DNA of 64,000 bases from Piscinibacterium candidicorallinum (GCF_047549485.1 NZ_CP180191.1:1550001-1614000), one strand, 5' to 3'. Shown: positions 1 to 9,449, numbered from the stretch's first letter. The notes: generated by a model not told the origin, from the letters alone. Program-made: numbers and translations.

Positions 1-569
1 TGGTCACCATCGTCGATCTGCGCGTGCTGGAGATTGCCGGCGCAGTCGGTACGCACGAAGTCTCGCGCCTGAAGGTGGGCATGCCAGTGTCGGTGAAGGT
101 GGAAGGCATCGACAAGCCGCTGGACGCCAAGATCAGCCGCATCGCGCCGGCAGCGGAAAGCGGCACGCGCTCCATCGGCGTGTTCGTGCGCCTGGAGAAC
201 CCCAGCGAGACGCTGAAGGCCGGGCAGTTCTCGGTGGCGTCGGTCAACGTGGCGGACACGCCGCCGACCATGACGATCCCCACCGTGGCCGTGTTCACGC
301 TCAGCGGGCAGGACTACGTGTGGACTGTGGAAAACAGCAAGCTCACGCGCCGCATCGTGACCACCGGCCGCAAGGATGCCGCCAGCGGCCGCGTGGAAGT
401 GCTCTCCGGTCTGCCCAAGGAAGCCACCATACTGGCCCAGCGCTTTGACGGCCTGAAGGAAGGCAGTGAAGTGGCGGTGCTCAAGCCGGGCGCGAGTGTG
501 GGTGACAAGGCTCCGGTTCCAGCGGTCGCATCACCGGCGCCAGCCGCGGCGACAGACAAGAAGAGCTGA
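1..569 (+). CDS. RND efflux periplasmic adaptor (membrane fusion protein), C-terminal part
   Basis: The frame is open from base 3 to a TGA at 567-569, so the gene begins before the window and about 188 codons are visible. The residues match the beta-barrel and membrane-proximal domains of HlyD/AcrA-type adaptors: a stretch around GMPVSVKVEG, then RSIGVFVRLENP and LKAGQFSVASVNV, followed by an Ala/Pro-rich tail. Such adaptors link an inner-membrane RND pump to an outer-membrane channel and sit in the periplasm on a lipid or membrane anchor, which would be in the missing N-terminus. The pump gene starts 13 bases downstream, so the two form an operon. The substrate is unknown. Confidence 0.88.
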   Translation, partial: VTIVDLRVLEIAGAVGTHEVSRLKVGMPVSVKVEGIDKPLDAKISRIAPAAESGTRSIGVFVRLENPSETLKAGQFSVASVNVADTPPTMTIPTVAVFTLSGQDYVWTVENSKLTRRIVTTGRKDAASGRVEVLSGLPKEATILAQRFDGLKEGSEVAVLKPGASVGDKAPVPAVASPAPAAATDKKS

Positions 570-582
570 TCGGAGCGCCACG

Positions 583-3500
583 ATGGTCATCACCAAAGTC
601 AGCATCCAGAACCCCGTCTTTGCCACCATGATGATGGTGGCGCTGATGGTGCTGGGCCTGTTTGCCTACCAGCGTCTGCCGGTGGAGCAGATGCCCGACG
701 TGTCGCCACCCGGTGCCTACATCGAGACCCGCTACCCCGGCGCATCGCCCGAGGCTGTGATGCAGGAAGTCACCCGCCCGATCGAGGAGGCGGTGAACGG
801 CATCGCGGGCGTCAAGCGCATCATGTCCAACAGCTGGGAAGGGCAGAGCGGCGTCAATGTCGAGTTCACCTTGAACACCGACATGAACCGCGCGGTGCAG
901 GAGATCCGCGACCGCGTAGCCGGCGTGGCGAGTGGCTTCAACCGCGATGTGAAGGCGCCCACCGTCTGGCGCTGGAACAACGACAACTCCTCGCCGATCA
1001 CGGTGCTCAACCTCAAGAGCGCAGACCGCGGCATCCGCGAACTCTCGATGATCGCGGACCAGACTGTGGTCAAGCGCCTGCAGCGCGTCGGCGGCGTGGC
1101 CCGAGTGGACGCCTGGGGCCTGGCCTCGCGCCAGGTGGTGGTGCAGTTGGACCCGGTGCGCCTGAAGAGCTACGGCATTACGCCGGCGCAGGTGAGCGAG
1201 GCGCTGCGTGCTGCCAATGCGGACTTTCCGGTGGGTCTGCTGACCAACGCCACGGGCGAGGCGATCGTGCGCGTCGAGGGCAAGACCCGCGACCCCAAGG
1301 CGCTGGCGGACATTCCGGTCATGCGCAACGCCAACATGACCCTGACCCTGGGCGACATCGGCCGCGTCGTGGAGACCGAGCGTGAGCAGATGTCGATGAG
1401 CCGCATCGACGGCAAGCCCGCCGTCACGGTCAACATCTTCAAGATGCAGGACGCCAACATCGTCGAGACTGGCGAGGGCGTGAAGGAAGCCGTGGCCGAG
1501 CTCAAGAAGGCGCTGCCGCCGGGTATCGAACTCGAAGTGCTCTATGCCAACAGCGACTGGGTCAAGGACTCGCTCAACGGCGTGAAGCGCACGCTGATCG
1601 AAGGTGCCCTGCTCACCGTGGCGATCGTCTTCCTGTTCCTGAAGAGCTGGCGCAGCACCATCATCACGGGGCTCACGCTGCCGGTGTCGGTCATGGCGTC
1701 CTTCATCGCGGTCTATGCCTGCGGCTTCTCGCTGAACTTCATGACCATGATGGCGCTGTCCTTGTGCATCGGCCTGCTGATCGATGATGCGATCGTGGTG
1801 CGAGAGAACATTGTGCGGCACATCCATCTCGGCAAGGACCACCATACGGCCTCCCTCGAAGGCACACAGGAAATCGGTCTGGCCGTGATGGCCACCACCT
1901 TTGCGATCTGCGCGGTGTTCGTACCGATCGCCTTCATGAGCGGCATCATCGGCAAGTTCTTCTTCCCCTTCGGCATCACGGTGGCCGTGGCGGTGCTGGT
2001 GAGCCTGTTTGTCAGCTTCACGCTTGACCCGATGCTCTCGGCCGTCTGGAAGGACCCGCCGAGCAACCGCGTGGAGCACATGCCTGTCATCGGCCACATG
2101 CTGCGCGCCACGGACCGCGCCATGGATGCCCTGCACCGCTGGTACGGCGGGTTGATCGAGTGGATCTTCTCGCGCAAGCGCTTCGTGCCGCACATTCCCT
2201 TCTGGCTGCCCAAGCGCGGCTACCTGCGCGTGCTGGGCGTTCCCGTGTGGGCTCGCCCGGTGGTTGATGGAGTGAAGGATGCTTCACAGCCGCGGCGCCT
2301 TCGTCTTGCCACGATCACGCCGCGCGGCGTGATCCTGTGGATCGGTGCCATGAGCCTGGTGGGCGCCTTCATGCTTGCGCCGGTGGTGGGCACGGAGTTC
2401 ATTCCGCAGACTGACCAGGGTTTCACCAACATCAACATCCGCATGCCGGTGGGCACGAGTCTGGAGCGTGCCAATCAGAAGGTCCAGCAGCTTGAGGAGA
2501 TCGTGCGTCAGGTGCCCGAGATCCAGAGCATGAGCACCTACGTGGGCACGGATACCGGCCGCAACAGCGCCAACATCAACATCAAGCTGAAGGATCGAAA
2601 GGACCGCAAGCGGACGCAGAACGAGGTCGAGGCCGACATCCGCAAGCGCCTGTCTGTCATTCCGGGTACCGAGCTGTCGGTGGGCTGGAACCGGCCGATC
2701 TATGTCGGTGTGCTCGGCCCTGATCAGGCGGTGATCGACCAGCTGACCATCGCGCTGTCCGAGCGGATCAAGAAGATTCCGGGCATCACCGATCTGGAAA
2801 CCAGCGTGAAGCCCGGCATCCCCGCCTATGCGGTGCGCGTGAAGCCGGATGCAGCGCGCGAGCTGAACCTCACACCCTCGCAGATCGCCAGCAGCCTGCG
2901 CGCCTTCGTGCAGGGTGATGTGGCCACCTACTGGACCACATCGAGCGGCGAGAACGTCGAAGTGCAGCTGCGTTTGCCCAAGGACAGCCGCGAGAACATC
3001 TCGCAGCTTTCCGAGCTGCCGATCATGTACGCCAAGGACGGCACGGCCATCACCCTGTCGCGTGTGGCCGATGTGGTGCCCGTCAAGAATCCTGAAGTCA
3101 TCAAGCGGCAGGATCTGCAACTGCGCCAGGGCATCTACGCCGGAGTGGAAGGCCGCCCGGGCGGCGACGTGGGCCGCGATGTGCAGAAGGTCGTGGATGC
3201 CTTCGAGTTGCCGCCGGGCTACCGCTATGACGTGGGCGGTCAGACGCGTGAGCAGAACGAGGCGTTCATGGGCATGCTGCAGGCCCTCGGCCTGGCGGTG
3301 ATCTTCATCTACATCGTGCTGGCCAGCCAGTTCGGCAGCTTCATCCAGCCGATCGCGATCATGGCCTCGCTGCCGCTGTCGCTCATCGGCGTGATGATTG
3401 CGCTGCTGGTCACCGGCTCCACGCTGAACGTGTTCTCGATGATCGGTCTGGTGATGCTCATGGGGCTCGTGACCAAGAACGCCATCCTGCTGGTTGACTT

Positions 3501-3816
3501 TGCCAACCACGCGCGCAAGGCCGGCGCCGACATGAAGCAAGCGCTGCTCTCTGCCGGCCAGATCCGCATGCGGCCGATCATGATGACCACTGCCGCCATG
3601 GTGTTCGGCATGCTGCCGCTGGCCATGGCGCTGAACGAGGGTGGCGAGATCCAGAGCTCGATGGGCCGCGCCATCATCGGCGGGGTGATCACCTCCACGC
3701 TGCTCACGCTGGTCGTGGTACCGGTGATCTACAGCTATCTGGTGCGTGAGAAGAAGCCGGCCGCAACGCCTGCGGAAGACGCGATACCCGAAGCCGAGCC
3801 CGCCGCAGCCGAGTAG
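583..3816 (+). CDS. RND-family efflux transporter permease (HAE1/MdtB-like)
   Basis: A protein of 1077 aa, close to the usual 1000-1070 aa of AcrB/MdtB-type proton-driven exporters. The ATG at 583 is chosen because MVITKVSIQNPVFATMMMV is the standard cytoplasmic start plus TM1; the frame is open further upstream but that part overlaps the adaptor gene. The TM4 proton-relay pair appears as GLLIDDAIVV (Asp401-Asp402). Two large periplasmic loops and the second membrane bundle (IFIYIVLASQFGSFIQPIAI, MGLVTKNAILLVDFANHAR) are complete. A longer than usual polar linker lies before TM7 (about residues 530-590). It follows the adaptor gene by 13 bases; no outer-membrane channel gene follows, so that partner is encoded upstream or elsewhere. 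Confidence 0.93.
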   Translation: MVITKVSIQNPVFATMMMVALMVLGLFAYQRLPVEQMPDVSPPGAYIETRYPGASPEAVMQEVTRPIEEAVNGIAGVKRIMSNSWEGQSGVNVEFTLNTDMNRAVQEIRDRVAGVASGFNRDVKAPTVWRWNNDNSSPITVLNLKSADRGIRELSMIADQTVVKRLQRVGGVARVDAWGLASRQVVVQLDPVRLKSYGITPAQVSEALRAANADFPVGLLTNATGEAIVRVEGKTRDPKALADIPVMRNANMTLTLGDIGRVVETEREQMSMSRIDGKPAVTVNIFKMQDANIVETGEGVKEAVAELKKALPPGIELEVLYANSDWVKDSLNGVKRTLIEGALLTVAIVFLFLKSWRSTIITGLTLPVSVMASFIAVYACGFSLNFMTMMALSLCIGLLIDDAIVVRENIVRHIHLGKDHHTASLEGTQEIGLAVMATTFAICAVFVPIAFMSGIIGKFFFPFGITVAVAVLVSLFVSFTLDPMLSAVWKDPPSNRVEHMPVIGHMLRATDRAMDALHRWYGGLIEWIFSRKRFVPHIPFWLPKRGYLRVLGVPVWARPVVDGVKDASQPRRLRLATITPRGVILWIGAMSLVGAFMLAPVVGTEFIPQTDQGFTNINIRMPVGTSLERANQKVQQLEEIVRQVPEIQSMSTYVGTDTGRNSANINIKLKDRKDRKRTQNEVEADIRKRLSVIPGTELSVGWNRPIYVGVLGPDQAVIDQLTIALSERIKKIPGITDLETSVKPGIPAYAVRVKPDAARELNLTPSQIASSLRAFVQGDVATYWTTSSGENVEVQLRLPKDSRENISQLSELPIMYAKDGTAITLSRVADVVPVKNPEVIKRQDLQLRQGIYAGVEGRPGGDVGRDVQKVVDAFELPPGYRYDVGGQTREQNEAFMGMLQALGLAVIFIYIVLASQFGSFIQPIAIMASLPLSLIGVMIALLVTGSTLNVFSMIGLVMLMGLVTKNAILLVDFANHARKAGADMKQALLSAGQIRMRPIMMTTAAMVFGMLPLAMALNEGGEIQSSMGRAIIGGVITSTLLTLVVVPVIYSYLVREKKPAATPAEDAIPEAEPAAAE

Positions 3817-3857
3817 TACGTCGGATGAGGCTGTAGCCCGGACCTGAAGGGCTGGAT

Positions 3858-3919
3858 GTCCGTTTCATGCGCTTCTTCAGGGCAAAGTGCCTGAAGAAGC
3901 GCACCAGGCAAGCGGAAAG
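3858..3919. repeat. Dispersed repeat, copy A (with strong hairpin)
   Basis: This lies between the convergent RND permease and M16 peptidase genes. It contains a perfect 11-bp stem, GCTTCTTCAGG (3871-3881) with CCTGAAGAAGC (3890-3900), around an 8-base loop, followed by GCACCAGGCAAGCGG. The left part GTCCGTTTCATGC is shared exactly with the copy at 34858-34914 in inverse orientation; by hand the two agree at about 46 of 57 positions. It belongs to the family best seen at 9371 and 22501. Confidence 0.75.
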
Positions 3920-4064
3920 GTGGTTTAGGGGGCTCGCGCTGGCAGGCGCTCGTGGAGCCTCGCGCTTTCAAGCGCTCGTCGTTACGCCGGGGTCAAGCGG
4001 TGCTTGACCTCAGCCGGCTCCACCTTCGTCCGGCGAGACGCAGTGTGTCTCGAAACCCCTGCCT

Positions 4065-4087
4065 CAGCACCAGACAAGCGGAGAGCC
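4065..4087. repeat. Dispersed repeat, copy J (terminal fragment)
   Basis: CACCAGACAAGCGGAGAGCC matches the right end of the dispersed repeat; the complement of the copy near 21621-21640 carries GCACCAGACAAGCGG. Only the end of the element is recognisable. It lies 147 bases after copy A in the same intergenic region (3817-4236), which otherwise contains only the terminator at 4109. Confidence 0.5.
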
Positions 4088-4108
4088 GTTTCGGGTAGCG
4101 TCCAAAAG

Positions 4109-4145
4109 CAACAAGGGCCGCAGATGCGGCCCTTGTTGTTTCTCG
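4109..4145. terminator. Rho-independent terminator between convergent genes
   Basis: A perfect 13-bp stem, CAACAAGGGCCGC (4109-4121) with GCGGCCCTTGTTG (4126-4138), encloses the tetraloop AGAT and is followed by TTTCTCGTTGTTGTTG. The side facing the other strand is less T-rich, so it probably mainly ends the RND operon and may also limit read-through from the M16 gene. Confidence 0.75.
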
Positions 4146-4236
4146 TTGTTGTTGTGCGGCCATTCACCGCGCGGCGAGCATGCCGCTTGGAGCTCGCTAG
4201 CTGCGAACAGTGCGCAGGCAATGTCCGCAGTCCCGC

Positions 4237-7017
4237 TCACTCCTTGAAGTCGCCGCCGAAGACCATCTGGAACTTGGCCGGTTCGATGTACTTGCGCAGC
4301 GCGGCGTTCACCTGATCGAGCGTGACCTTGGCGATCTGCTCGTCAATGCGCTGAGTCAAGCGGAAGTCTCGGCCAAGGCGCAGCTGGCTGGTCAGTCCTC
4401 CGGCGATCGCCTGGTCCTGCGCGCGGTTCAGGCGGCGGTCATTGAGGATGCCTTCCTGGGCCTGCTTCAGCTCGGTCGCTGTGAAGCCGTCCTTCAGTGC
4501 GCGCGCCACTTCCTCGCGGAACGCGGCTTCGATCTTGGGGCGGTTCTGGGGCGCGAAGATGGCCATGGCGCTCCAGGTGGAGTTGGGTTCGTGGTTGTTC
4601 CACTGCACCCAGCTGCCCGTGCCATAGGACAGGCCGTCCTTCTCGCGGATGCGCACCCACAGGCGGGAGTTGCCGCTGCCGCCCAGCAGGTAATTGGCCA
4701 CAAGCAGCGGTACGTAGTCGGCGTCGTTGTCGGTCAGCGGCAGTTGCAGCTCCACCTGCATGTAGGCGTTCTGCTTGTCCGGTGTGCGAAGCAGTTCGCG
4801 GACAGCGGGGACGGCGACAAAGGGATTGGGTACACGGGTATAGGTCACCGGGCTCTTCCAGTTGCCGAAGCCTGCTTCCAGCGCCTTGCGCACAGCCGCG
4901 ACGTCGGCGTCGCCGGAGATGCCGACCTGGCCGTTGTTGGCGCCGTAAAAGCGCTGGTGGAAGGCGCGCACGTCTTCGATCTTCACGGCTCGGATGTCCG
5001 CTTCCACTTCATCGAAAGTGCGGCCGTGGCGCACGTCGCCCTTCTTGTAGGGATTGCCGTGGCGGGCGATGAAGTTCTCTACAACGCCTTCAGGGTCCTT
5101 GCGGGCCTGCTCGAGCCCTGCAAGCGAGATCCGGCGCCACTCTTCCAGCGCATCGGCCGGGAAGCTGGGCGTGCGCAGCACTTCGGAGGCCAGCGCGATC
5201 ACTTCCGGCAGGTTCTGGCGCGTGGTGGTGAAGTTCGCGCCTGCGCGAGTGGCTGAGCCGAAGAAGTTCACCTGGCTCTTGAGCTGGTCGAAGCGGTCCT
5301 GCACCTGCTGACGAGTCTTGCTCGTGGTGCCCTTGTCGAGCAGGAAGCCGGTGGCAGCTCCGACCTCGAACAGGCCGAAGGCCGCCTTTTCGTCGGAAAA
5401 GTCCATGCTGATGACACCGTGAACCACATTGCCGCGCGTGCCCTTGGGGATGATGGCAACCTTCATGCCATTGGGCAGCTCAAAGCGCTGCATGCGCGCC
5501 TGCAGGTTGGCCGGCGTGGGGTCGAAGGCTTCGGCCTGGGCCAGCGCTGCGTCACCCTTGTAGCCGGCCACCATCGGCGCCACATCTACGAAGGCGGGCG
5601 CAGGGGCACGCACCGGCTTTTCGGTGGGTAGGTACACGCCGATGGTGCGGTTGTCCGGCAGCAGGTAGCTGGTGGCTACGCGCTGTACGTCGGCCAGCGT
5701 GGTCTTGCGCACGCGGTCGCGGTTCAGGAAATACAGGCGCCAGTCGCCCAGGGCGATGGCGGTGGACAGGGCGATGCCGACGCGCTCGGGGTCGGTGAAG
5801 CTCAGATCCCACTGCTTCAGCCAGGTGGTGCGGGCGCGGTTCAGTTCTTCTTCCGTGAAGGGGCGGGCGGCAATGCCGTCGAGCACACCCAGCATCGCGC
5901 TGCGAGCCTTTTCAAGATCCTGCCCCGGGGCAAGCTGTGCCCCGTACAGGGTGAGGGTGGGGTGCGCCCAATCAAAGCCGAAGGCAAAGGTCTGCGCGGC
6001 CAGCTGGCCGTCCACCAGTGCCTTGTGCAGGCGACCGGAAGGGGTGTCGCCCAGCATGAGGTTGATCATCGACACGGCCGCAAAGTCCGGGTGCGAAGCA
6101 GCGGGTACGTGGTAGGCCGCCATCAGCACCTGTGAGCCGCCGATGCGCCGCACGGTCACGCTGCGTTCGCCGTCCTGCGCCGGGTCGATCGTGTAGAGCT
6201 TGGGCAGCGCACGCTTGGGTTTTGCGATCTTGCCGAAGTACTGGTTCACCCAGCCGAGCACCTGCTGCGGGTTGAACTTGCCGCTGACGATCAGCGTGGC
6301 GTTGTCCGGCTGGTAGTACAGCCGGTAGAAGGCCTGCAGGCGCTCGATGTTGACGTTTTCCACGTCCGCCCGGGCGCCGATGGTGGTCTTGCCGTAGTTG
6401 TGCCACTGGTAGGCCGTGGACATCATGCGTTCAATCAGCACGCGGAAGGGGTTGTTCTCACCCATCTCCATCTCGTTGCGGACCACGGTCATCTCGCTGT
6501 CGAGGTCCTTGCGGGCGATGAAGCTGTTGACCATGGCATCGGCCTGCCAGGAGAGGTACCAGCGCAGGTTGTCCTCGTTGTAGGCGAAGCTGGCGAAGTA
6601 GTTGGTCCGGTCCGTCCAGGTGGTGCCGTTGGCGCGGAAGCCGCGCTTGTCGAACTCGGCCCAGACGTTCGGGTTGGTCGGTGTGCCCTTGAAGATCAGG
6701 TGCTCCAGCAGGTGCGCCATGCCGGTTTCGCCGTAGTTCTCGTGCTTGCTGCCCACGCGGTAGGTCACGTTCACGGTGACGGTGGGCTTGGAGTTATCCG
6801 GGATGAGCAGGACCTGCAGTCCGTTGGGGAGGCGGTACTCGGTGATGCCTTCGACGGAGGTGACGGGCTTGAGTGCGGCGGCCGGCGTTCGGGCTGCGGG
6901 TGCGGCGGCAGGTGCTGAAGCAGCCTTGGCTGTGGGCGCGCTGGTTTGCGCATGCAGCGGCAGCAGGGGCGCGGCAAGCGCCGTCAGTGCCGTGGCGAGG
7001 AGCATCGTTCTGAGCAT
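4237..7017 (-). CDS. M16 family zinc metallopeptidase, two-domain, periplasmic
   Basis: A 926-aa protein with a Sec signal peptide (hydrophobic residues about 4-22 ending LHAQ). The N-terminal M16 half carries the inverted zinc motif HLLEH (His102, Glu105, His106) and a downstream RNEMEMGENN that supplies the third ligand, probably Glu182. The C-terminal half (about 500-926) repeats the fold without an HxxEH motif, as in clam-shell M16 peptidases such as pitrilysin and processing peptidases. M16 enzymes degrade or process peptides in an enclosed chamber. The gene stands alone on the minus strand, converging with the RND operon across a terminator. The natural substrate cannot be inferred. Confidence 0.92.
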   Translation of the reverse strand: MLRTMLLATALTALAAPLLPLHAQTSAPTAKAASAPAAAPAARTPAAALKPVTSVEGITEYRLPNGLQVLLIPDNSKPTVTVNVTYRVGSKHENYGETGMAHLLEHLIFKGTPTNPNVWAEFDKRGFRANGTTWTDRTNYFASFAYNEDNLRWYLSWQADAMVNSFIARKDLDSEMTVVRNEMEMGENNPFRVLIERMMSTAYQWHNYGKTTIGARADVENVNIERLQAFYRLYYQPDNATLIVSGKFNPQQVLGWVNQYFGKIAKPKRALPKLYTIDPAQDGERSVTVRRIGGSQVLMAAYHVPAASHPDFAAVSMINLMLGDTPSGRLHKALVDGQLAAQTFAFGFDWAHPTLTLYGAQLAPGQDLEKARSAMLGVLDGIAARPFTEEELNRARTTWLKQWDLSFTDPERVGIALSTAIALGDWRLYFLNRDRVRKTTLADVQRVATSYLLPDNRTIGVYLPTEKPVRAPAPAFVDVAPMVAGYKGDAALAQAEAFDPTPANLQARMQRFELPNGMKVAIIPKGTRGNVVHGVISMDFSDEKAAFGLFEVGAATGFLLDKGTTSKTRQQVQDRFDQLKSQVNFFGSATRAGANFTTTRQNLPEVIALASEVLRTPSFPADALEEWRRISLAGLEQARKDPEGVVENFIARHGNPYKKGDVRHGRTFDEVEADIRAVKIEDVRAFHQRFYGANNGQVGISGDADVAAVRKALEAGFGNWKSPVTYTRVPNPFVAVPAVRELLRTPDKQNAYMQVELQLPLTDNDADYVPLLVANYLLGGSGNSRLWVRIREKDGLSYGTGSWVQWNNHEPNSTWSAMAIFAPQNRPKIEAAFREEVARALKDGFTATELKQAQEGILNDRRLNRAQDQAIAGGLTSQLRLGRDFRLTQRIDEQIAKVTLDQVNAALRKYIEPAKFQMVFGGDFKE

Positions 7018-7288
7018 GGTGTCTCCGGGTTACGGGGCGTGTGGTCAGACGGGCGGTCGGCGCAGAGCACAGGTTCGAGCACCTGCCCCCGACCGGCATC
7101 GGACCGCGCCGTGCTGCGCCGGTTCCCGGAACAGGAGCACAGCCCAAATCCGCCGCCATGACGCGGCGAGTGTATGCAGACGCCGCGGCTGCATCGACCG
7201 TCATGTGCATGAATGGCGGATCCAATGCCATGAATGCAGGCGCGAAGCCGGGCAGGGAGCGGCAGATTACGACGTGTCTGGCGCGGCG

Positions 7289-8461
7289 TTACTTGGATAA
7301 ATCGCGCATCGCTCGTTCTAGCCCGTCCAGGGTGACGGGGTACATCTTCCCACCCACAAGCTGCTGCAGGATGCTGATGCTCTGCCGGTATTGCCAGATG
7401 CCCTCCGGCTCGGGGTTGAGCCAGGCGTGCTTCGGGTAGGTCTTGACGAAGCGGCGCACCCACTCGGCACCGGGTTCATCGTTGTTGTATTCCACACTGC
7501 CGCCGGCCTGCAGGATCTCGTAGGGGCTCATGGTGGCATCGCCCACGATGATGAGCTTGTAGTCGGGCGGGTACTTGCGCAGCACATCGAGGGTGGAGAA
7601 ACGCTCGGCGCTGCGTCGGCGGTTGCTCTTCCAGAGGTGGTCGTAGATGCAGTTGTGGAAGTAGTAGTGCTCGAAGTGCTTGAACTCGCTCTTGGCCGCG
7701 GAGAACAGCTCTTCCACACGACCGATGTGGTCGTCCATGGTGCCGCCCACGTCCAGCAGCATGAGCACCTTGACGGTGTTGTGCCGCTCCGGGCGCATGC
7801 GGATGTCCAGCCAACCGGCGTTCTTCGCGGTCGAGCTGATGGTGCCGTCCATGTCCAGCTCGTCATGCGCGCCCTCGCGGGCAAAGCGGCGCAGGCGACG
7901 CAGCGCCACCTTGATGTTGCGCGTGCCCAGCTCGACGCTGTCGTCATAGTCGCGAAAGCTGCGCATGTCCCAGACCTTGACGGCGCTGCGCGAACCTTTC
8001 GGACCCCCACCAACCTTGATGCCCTGCGGATTGCTGCCACTGTTGCCGAAGGGCGAGGTCCCGCCTGTGCCGATCCAGCGGCTGCCGCCCTCGTGGCGCT
8101 CCTTCTGCTCCTCAAGGCGCTTCTTGAAGGTGTCGATCAGCTCGCTCCAGCTCATCTTCTGCAGCGCTGCGCGTTCTTCCTCGGAGAGCTCCTTGAGCGC
8201 CTTGGCGATCAGCCACTCGAGTGGAATCTCCTTGTCCTGCTCGAACAGGCCGGAAACATGCTTGAAGAAGCTGCCGAACGCACGGTCGAACTTGTCGAAC
8301 TGGCTCTCGTCCTTCACCAGGCTCATGCGCGCCAGGTAATAGAACTCGTCCAGCGAGGGCTGGATGACATCGGCCTTCATGGCGTCGAGCAGCAGCAGGT
8401 ACTCCTTGACGGAGACCTTCACGCCGCTGCCCTTGAGGTGATAGAAGAAGTTGACGAGCAT
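7289..8461 (-). CDS. CoxE-like VWA domain protein
   Basis: A 390-aa cytoplasmic protein of the VWA/CoxE type usually found with MoxR AAA ATPases. The N-terminal half is helical (MLVNFFYHLKGSGVKVSVKEY at the start); a Gly-rich linker lies near residues 125-160. The C-terminal half holds a VWA-like core in which the metal site reads DVGGTM (residues 237-242), departing from the canonical DxSxS. MoxR-VWA pairs are thought to act as chaperones that mature or insert metal cofactors in partner enzymes; CoxE/CoxD serve CO dehydrogenase in other bacteria. A MoxR gene lies 1.3 kb upstream on the same strand (9809-10678). No target enzyme is visible in the window. Confidence 0.85.
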   Translation of the reverse strand: MLVNFFYHLKGSGVKVSVKEYLLLLDAMKADVIQPSLDEFYYLARMSLVKDESQFDKFDRAFGSFFKHVSGLFEQDKEIPLEWLIAKALKELSEEERAALQKMSWSELIDTFKKRLEEQKERHEGGSRWIGTGGTSPFGNSGSNPQGIKVGGGPKGSRSAVKVWDMRSFRDYDDSVELGTRNIKVALRRLRRFAREGAHDELDMDGTISSTAKNAGWLDIRMRPERHNTVKVLMLLDVGGTMDDHIGRVEELFSAAKSEFKHFEHYYFHNCIYDHLWKSNRRRSAERFSTLDVLRKYPPDYKLIIVGDATMSPYEILQAGGSVEYNNDEPGAEWVRRFVKTYPKHAWLNPEPEGIWQYRQSISILQQLVGGKMYPVTLDGLERAMRDLSK

Positions 8462-8494
8462 GATGTTCGAGTATCGATCCGACGGGCGGCTGCG

Positions 8495-8740
8495 TCACGT
8501 GCCGTCAATTCGGCGGCGAACCTTGTTGCCCAACCAGCCTGCGCCCACAAGCGCCGCTGCGAGAATCAACGCGTGCCAGATGGCATCGCCCTCGCTAGCC
8601 GGCTTCAAACCCAGCAGCGACGCCACAATCCACGCCAGCAGCGGCCCGCCGCCCAGCAGGATGGCGATGAACGCCAGCGTGCCCCACTGGGTCTTGCGCG
8701 AGAAGATCTCGCCGGGTTCTCGGTCTTCGGGGCGTGGCAT
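8495..8740 (-). CDS. Small membrane protein, unknown function
   Basis: An 81-aa protein starting MPRPEDREPGEIFSRKTQWG. An upstream start is possible but would overlap the GNAT gene, so the ATG at 8740 (17 bases after the GNAT stop) is preferred. Two hydrophobic segments are visible: WGTLAFIAILLGGGPLLAWI and AIWHALILAAALVGAGWL, followed by a basic end (NKVRRRIDGT). I do not recognise a family. It lies between the GNAT and CoxE-like genes on the same strand, suggesting cotranscription. Confidence 0.65.
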   Translation of the reverse strand: MPRPEDREPGEIFSRKTQWGTLAFIAILLGGGPLLAWIVASLLGLKPASEGDAIWHALILAAALVGAGWLGNKVRRRIDGT

Positions 8741-8757
8741 GGGCTTGTGTGCGCGGA

Positions 8758-9357
8758 TCAACGCGGCCGGTTGAGAAGGTAGAGCAGCTGCGCTTTGGCT
8801 TCGGGCCACTCGCCGGCGGTCATGCTGTACATGACCGTATCGCGGATGGTGCCGTCGCGGCGCAGGGCGTGGCCGCGGATCACGCCGTCCTTCTTCGCAC
8901 CGAGGCGCTCGATGGCGCGCTGGCTGGCGAAGTTGAAGTTGTCGGTGCGCCAGCCCACCACGCGGCAGTTCAGGGTCTCGAAGGCGTGGCGCATCATCAG
9001 CAGCTTGCAGGTGGTGTTCACGTGCGTGCGCTGCACGGACTGGGCATACCAGGTGTAGCCAATCTCCACGCGCTGCAATGCAGGCAGGATGTCGTGGTAG
9101 CTGGTGCTGCCCACGATGCGATCGGTACTCAGGTCGCGCACGGCAAAGGCAAAGCGACTGCCCTCGGCGCGCATCCTGAGTGCGGTCTCGATGTAGGCAC
9201 GGGTGTGCTCCGGTTCAGGCACGGAGGTGACGCGCAGGCGCCAGAGTTCGCCGTCGGCGGCCGCGGTCCGCAGGCTCTCTTCATGCTCCAGACCGAGCGG
9301 TTCGAGTTGCACGCCGTTTTCAGTGAGCGTCACGGGTTGAATGAAGGCCTGGGTCAT
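8758..9357 (-). CDS. GNAT family N-acetyltransferase (RimJ/RimL type)
   Basis: A 199-aa GNAT-fold protein of the RimJ/RimL-like group that transfers acetyl from acetyl-CoA to protein N-termini or small molecules. Supporting blocks are FAFAVRDLSTDRIVGSTSYH, the strand VEIGYTWYA followed by NTTCKLLMMRHAFETL (cofactor loop and helix), and the C-terminal NFASQRAIERLGAKKDG block found in the RimL group. Its 5' end is next to repeat copy B and it is followed by a small membrane protein and the CoxE-like gene. The substrate is unknown. Confidence 0.87.
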   Translation of the reverse strand: MTQAFIQPVTLTENGVQLEPLGLEHEESLRTAAADGELWRLRVTSVPEPEHTRAYIETALRMRAEGSRFAFAVRDLSTDRIVGSTSYHDILPALQRVEIGYTWYAQSVQRTHVNTTCKLLMMRHAFETLNCRVVGWRTDNFNFASQRAIERLGAKKDGVIRGHALRRDGTIRDTVMYSMTAGEWPEAKAQLLYLLNRPR

Positions 9358-9370
9358 GATTCGAAAATGA

Positions 9371-9436
9371 AGATTGGCTCTGGGCGCAGGTCTTCAGGCC
9401 AAAATGGCTGGAAACCCGCATGGGGCAAGCGGAAAG
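9371..9436. repeat. Dispersed repeat, copy B (reference full-length copy)
   Basis: A 66-base element between the VOC and GNAT genes. It agrees with copy C (22501-22566) at 57 of 66 positions by hand count. Landmarks are AGATTGGCTCTGGG at the left, TCTTCAGGCCAAAATGG in the middle (an imperfect stem-loop closing on CTGGA), and CCGCATGGGGCAAGCGG at the right (CCGC/GCGG stem). The right end reads CAAGCGGAAAG in several copies. Confidence 0.85.
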
Positions 9437-9449
9437 CGGCTTCGTTCGG

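Noticed and set aside
2284..3540. A 418-codon open frame antisense to the RND permease
   Set aside because: Its His/Arg/Asp-rich composition is the usual product of a GC-rich gene read on the opposite strand; the sense frame encodes a complete RND pump.
4210..5256. A 348-codon plus-strand frame opposite the M16 peptidase
   Set aside because: It is antisense to the conserved C-terminal M16 domain and lacks protein-like motifs.
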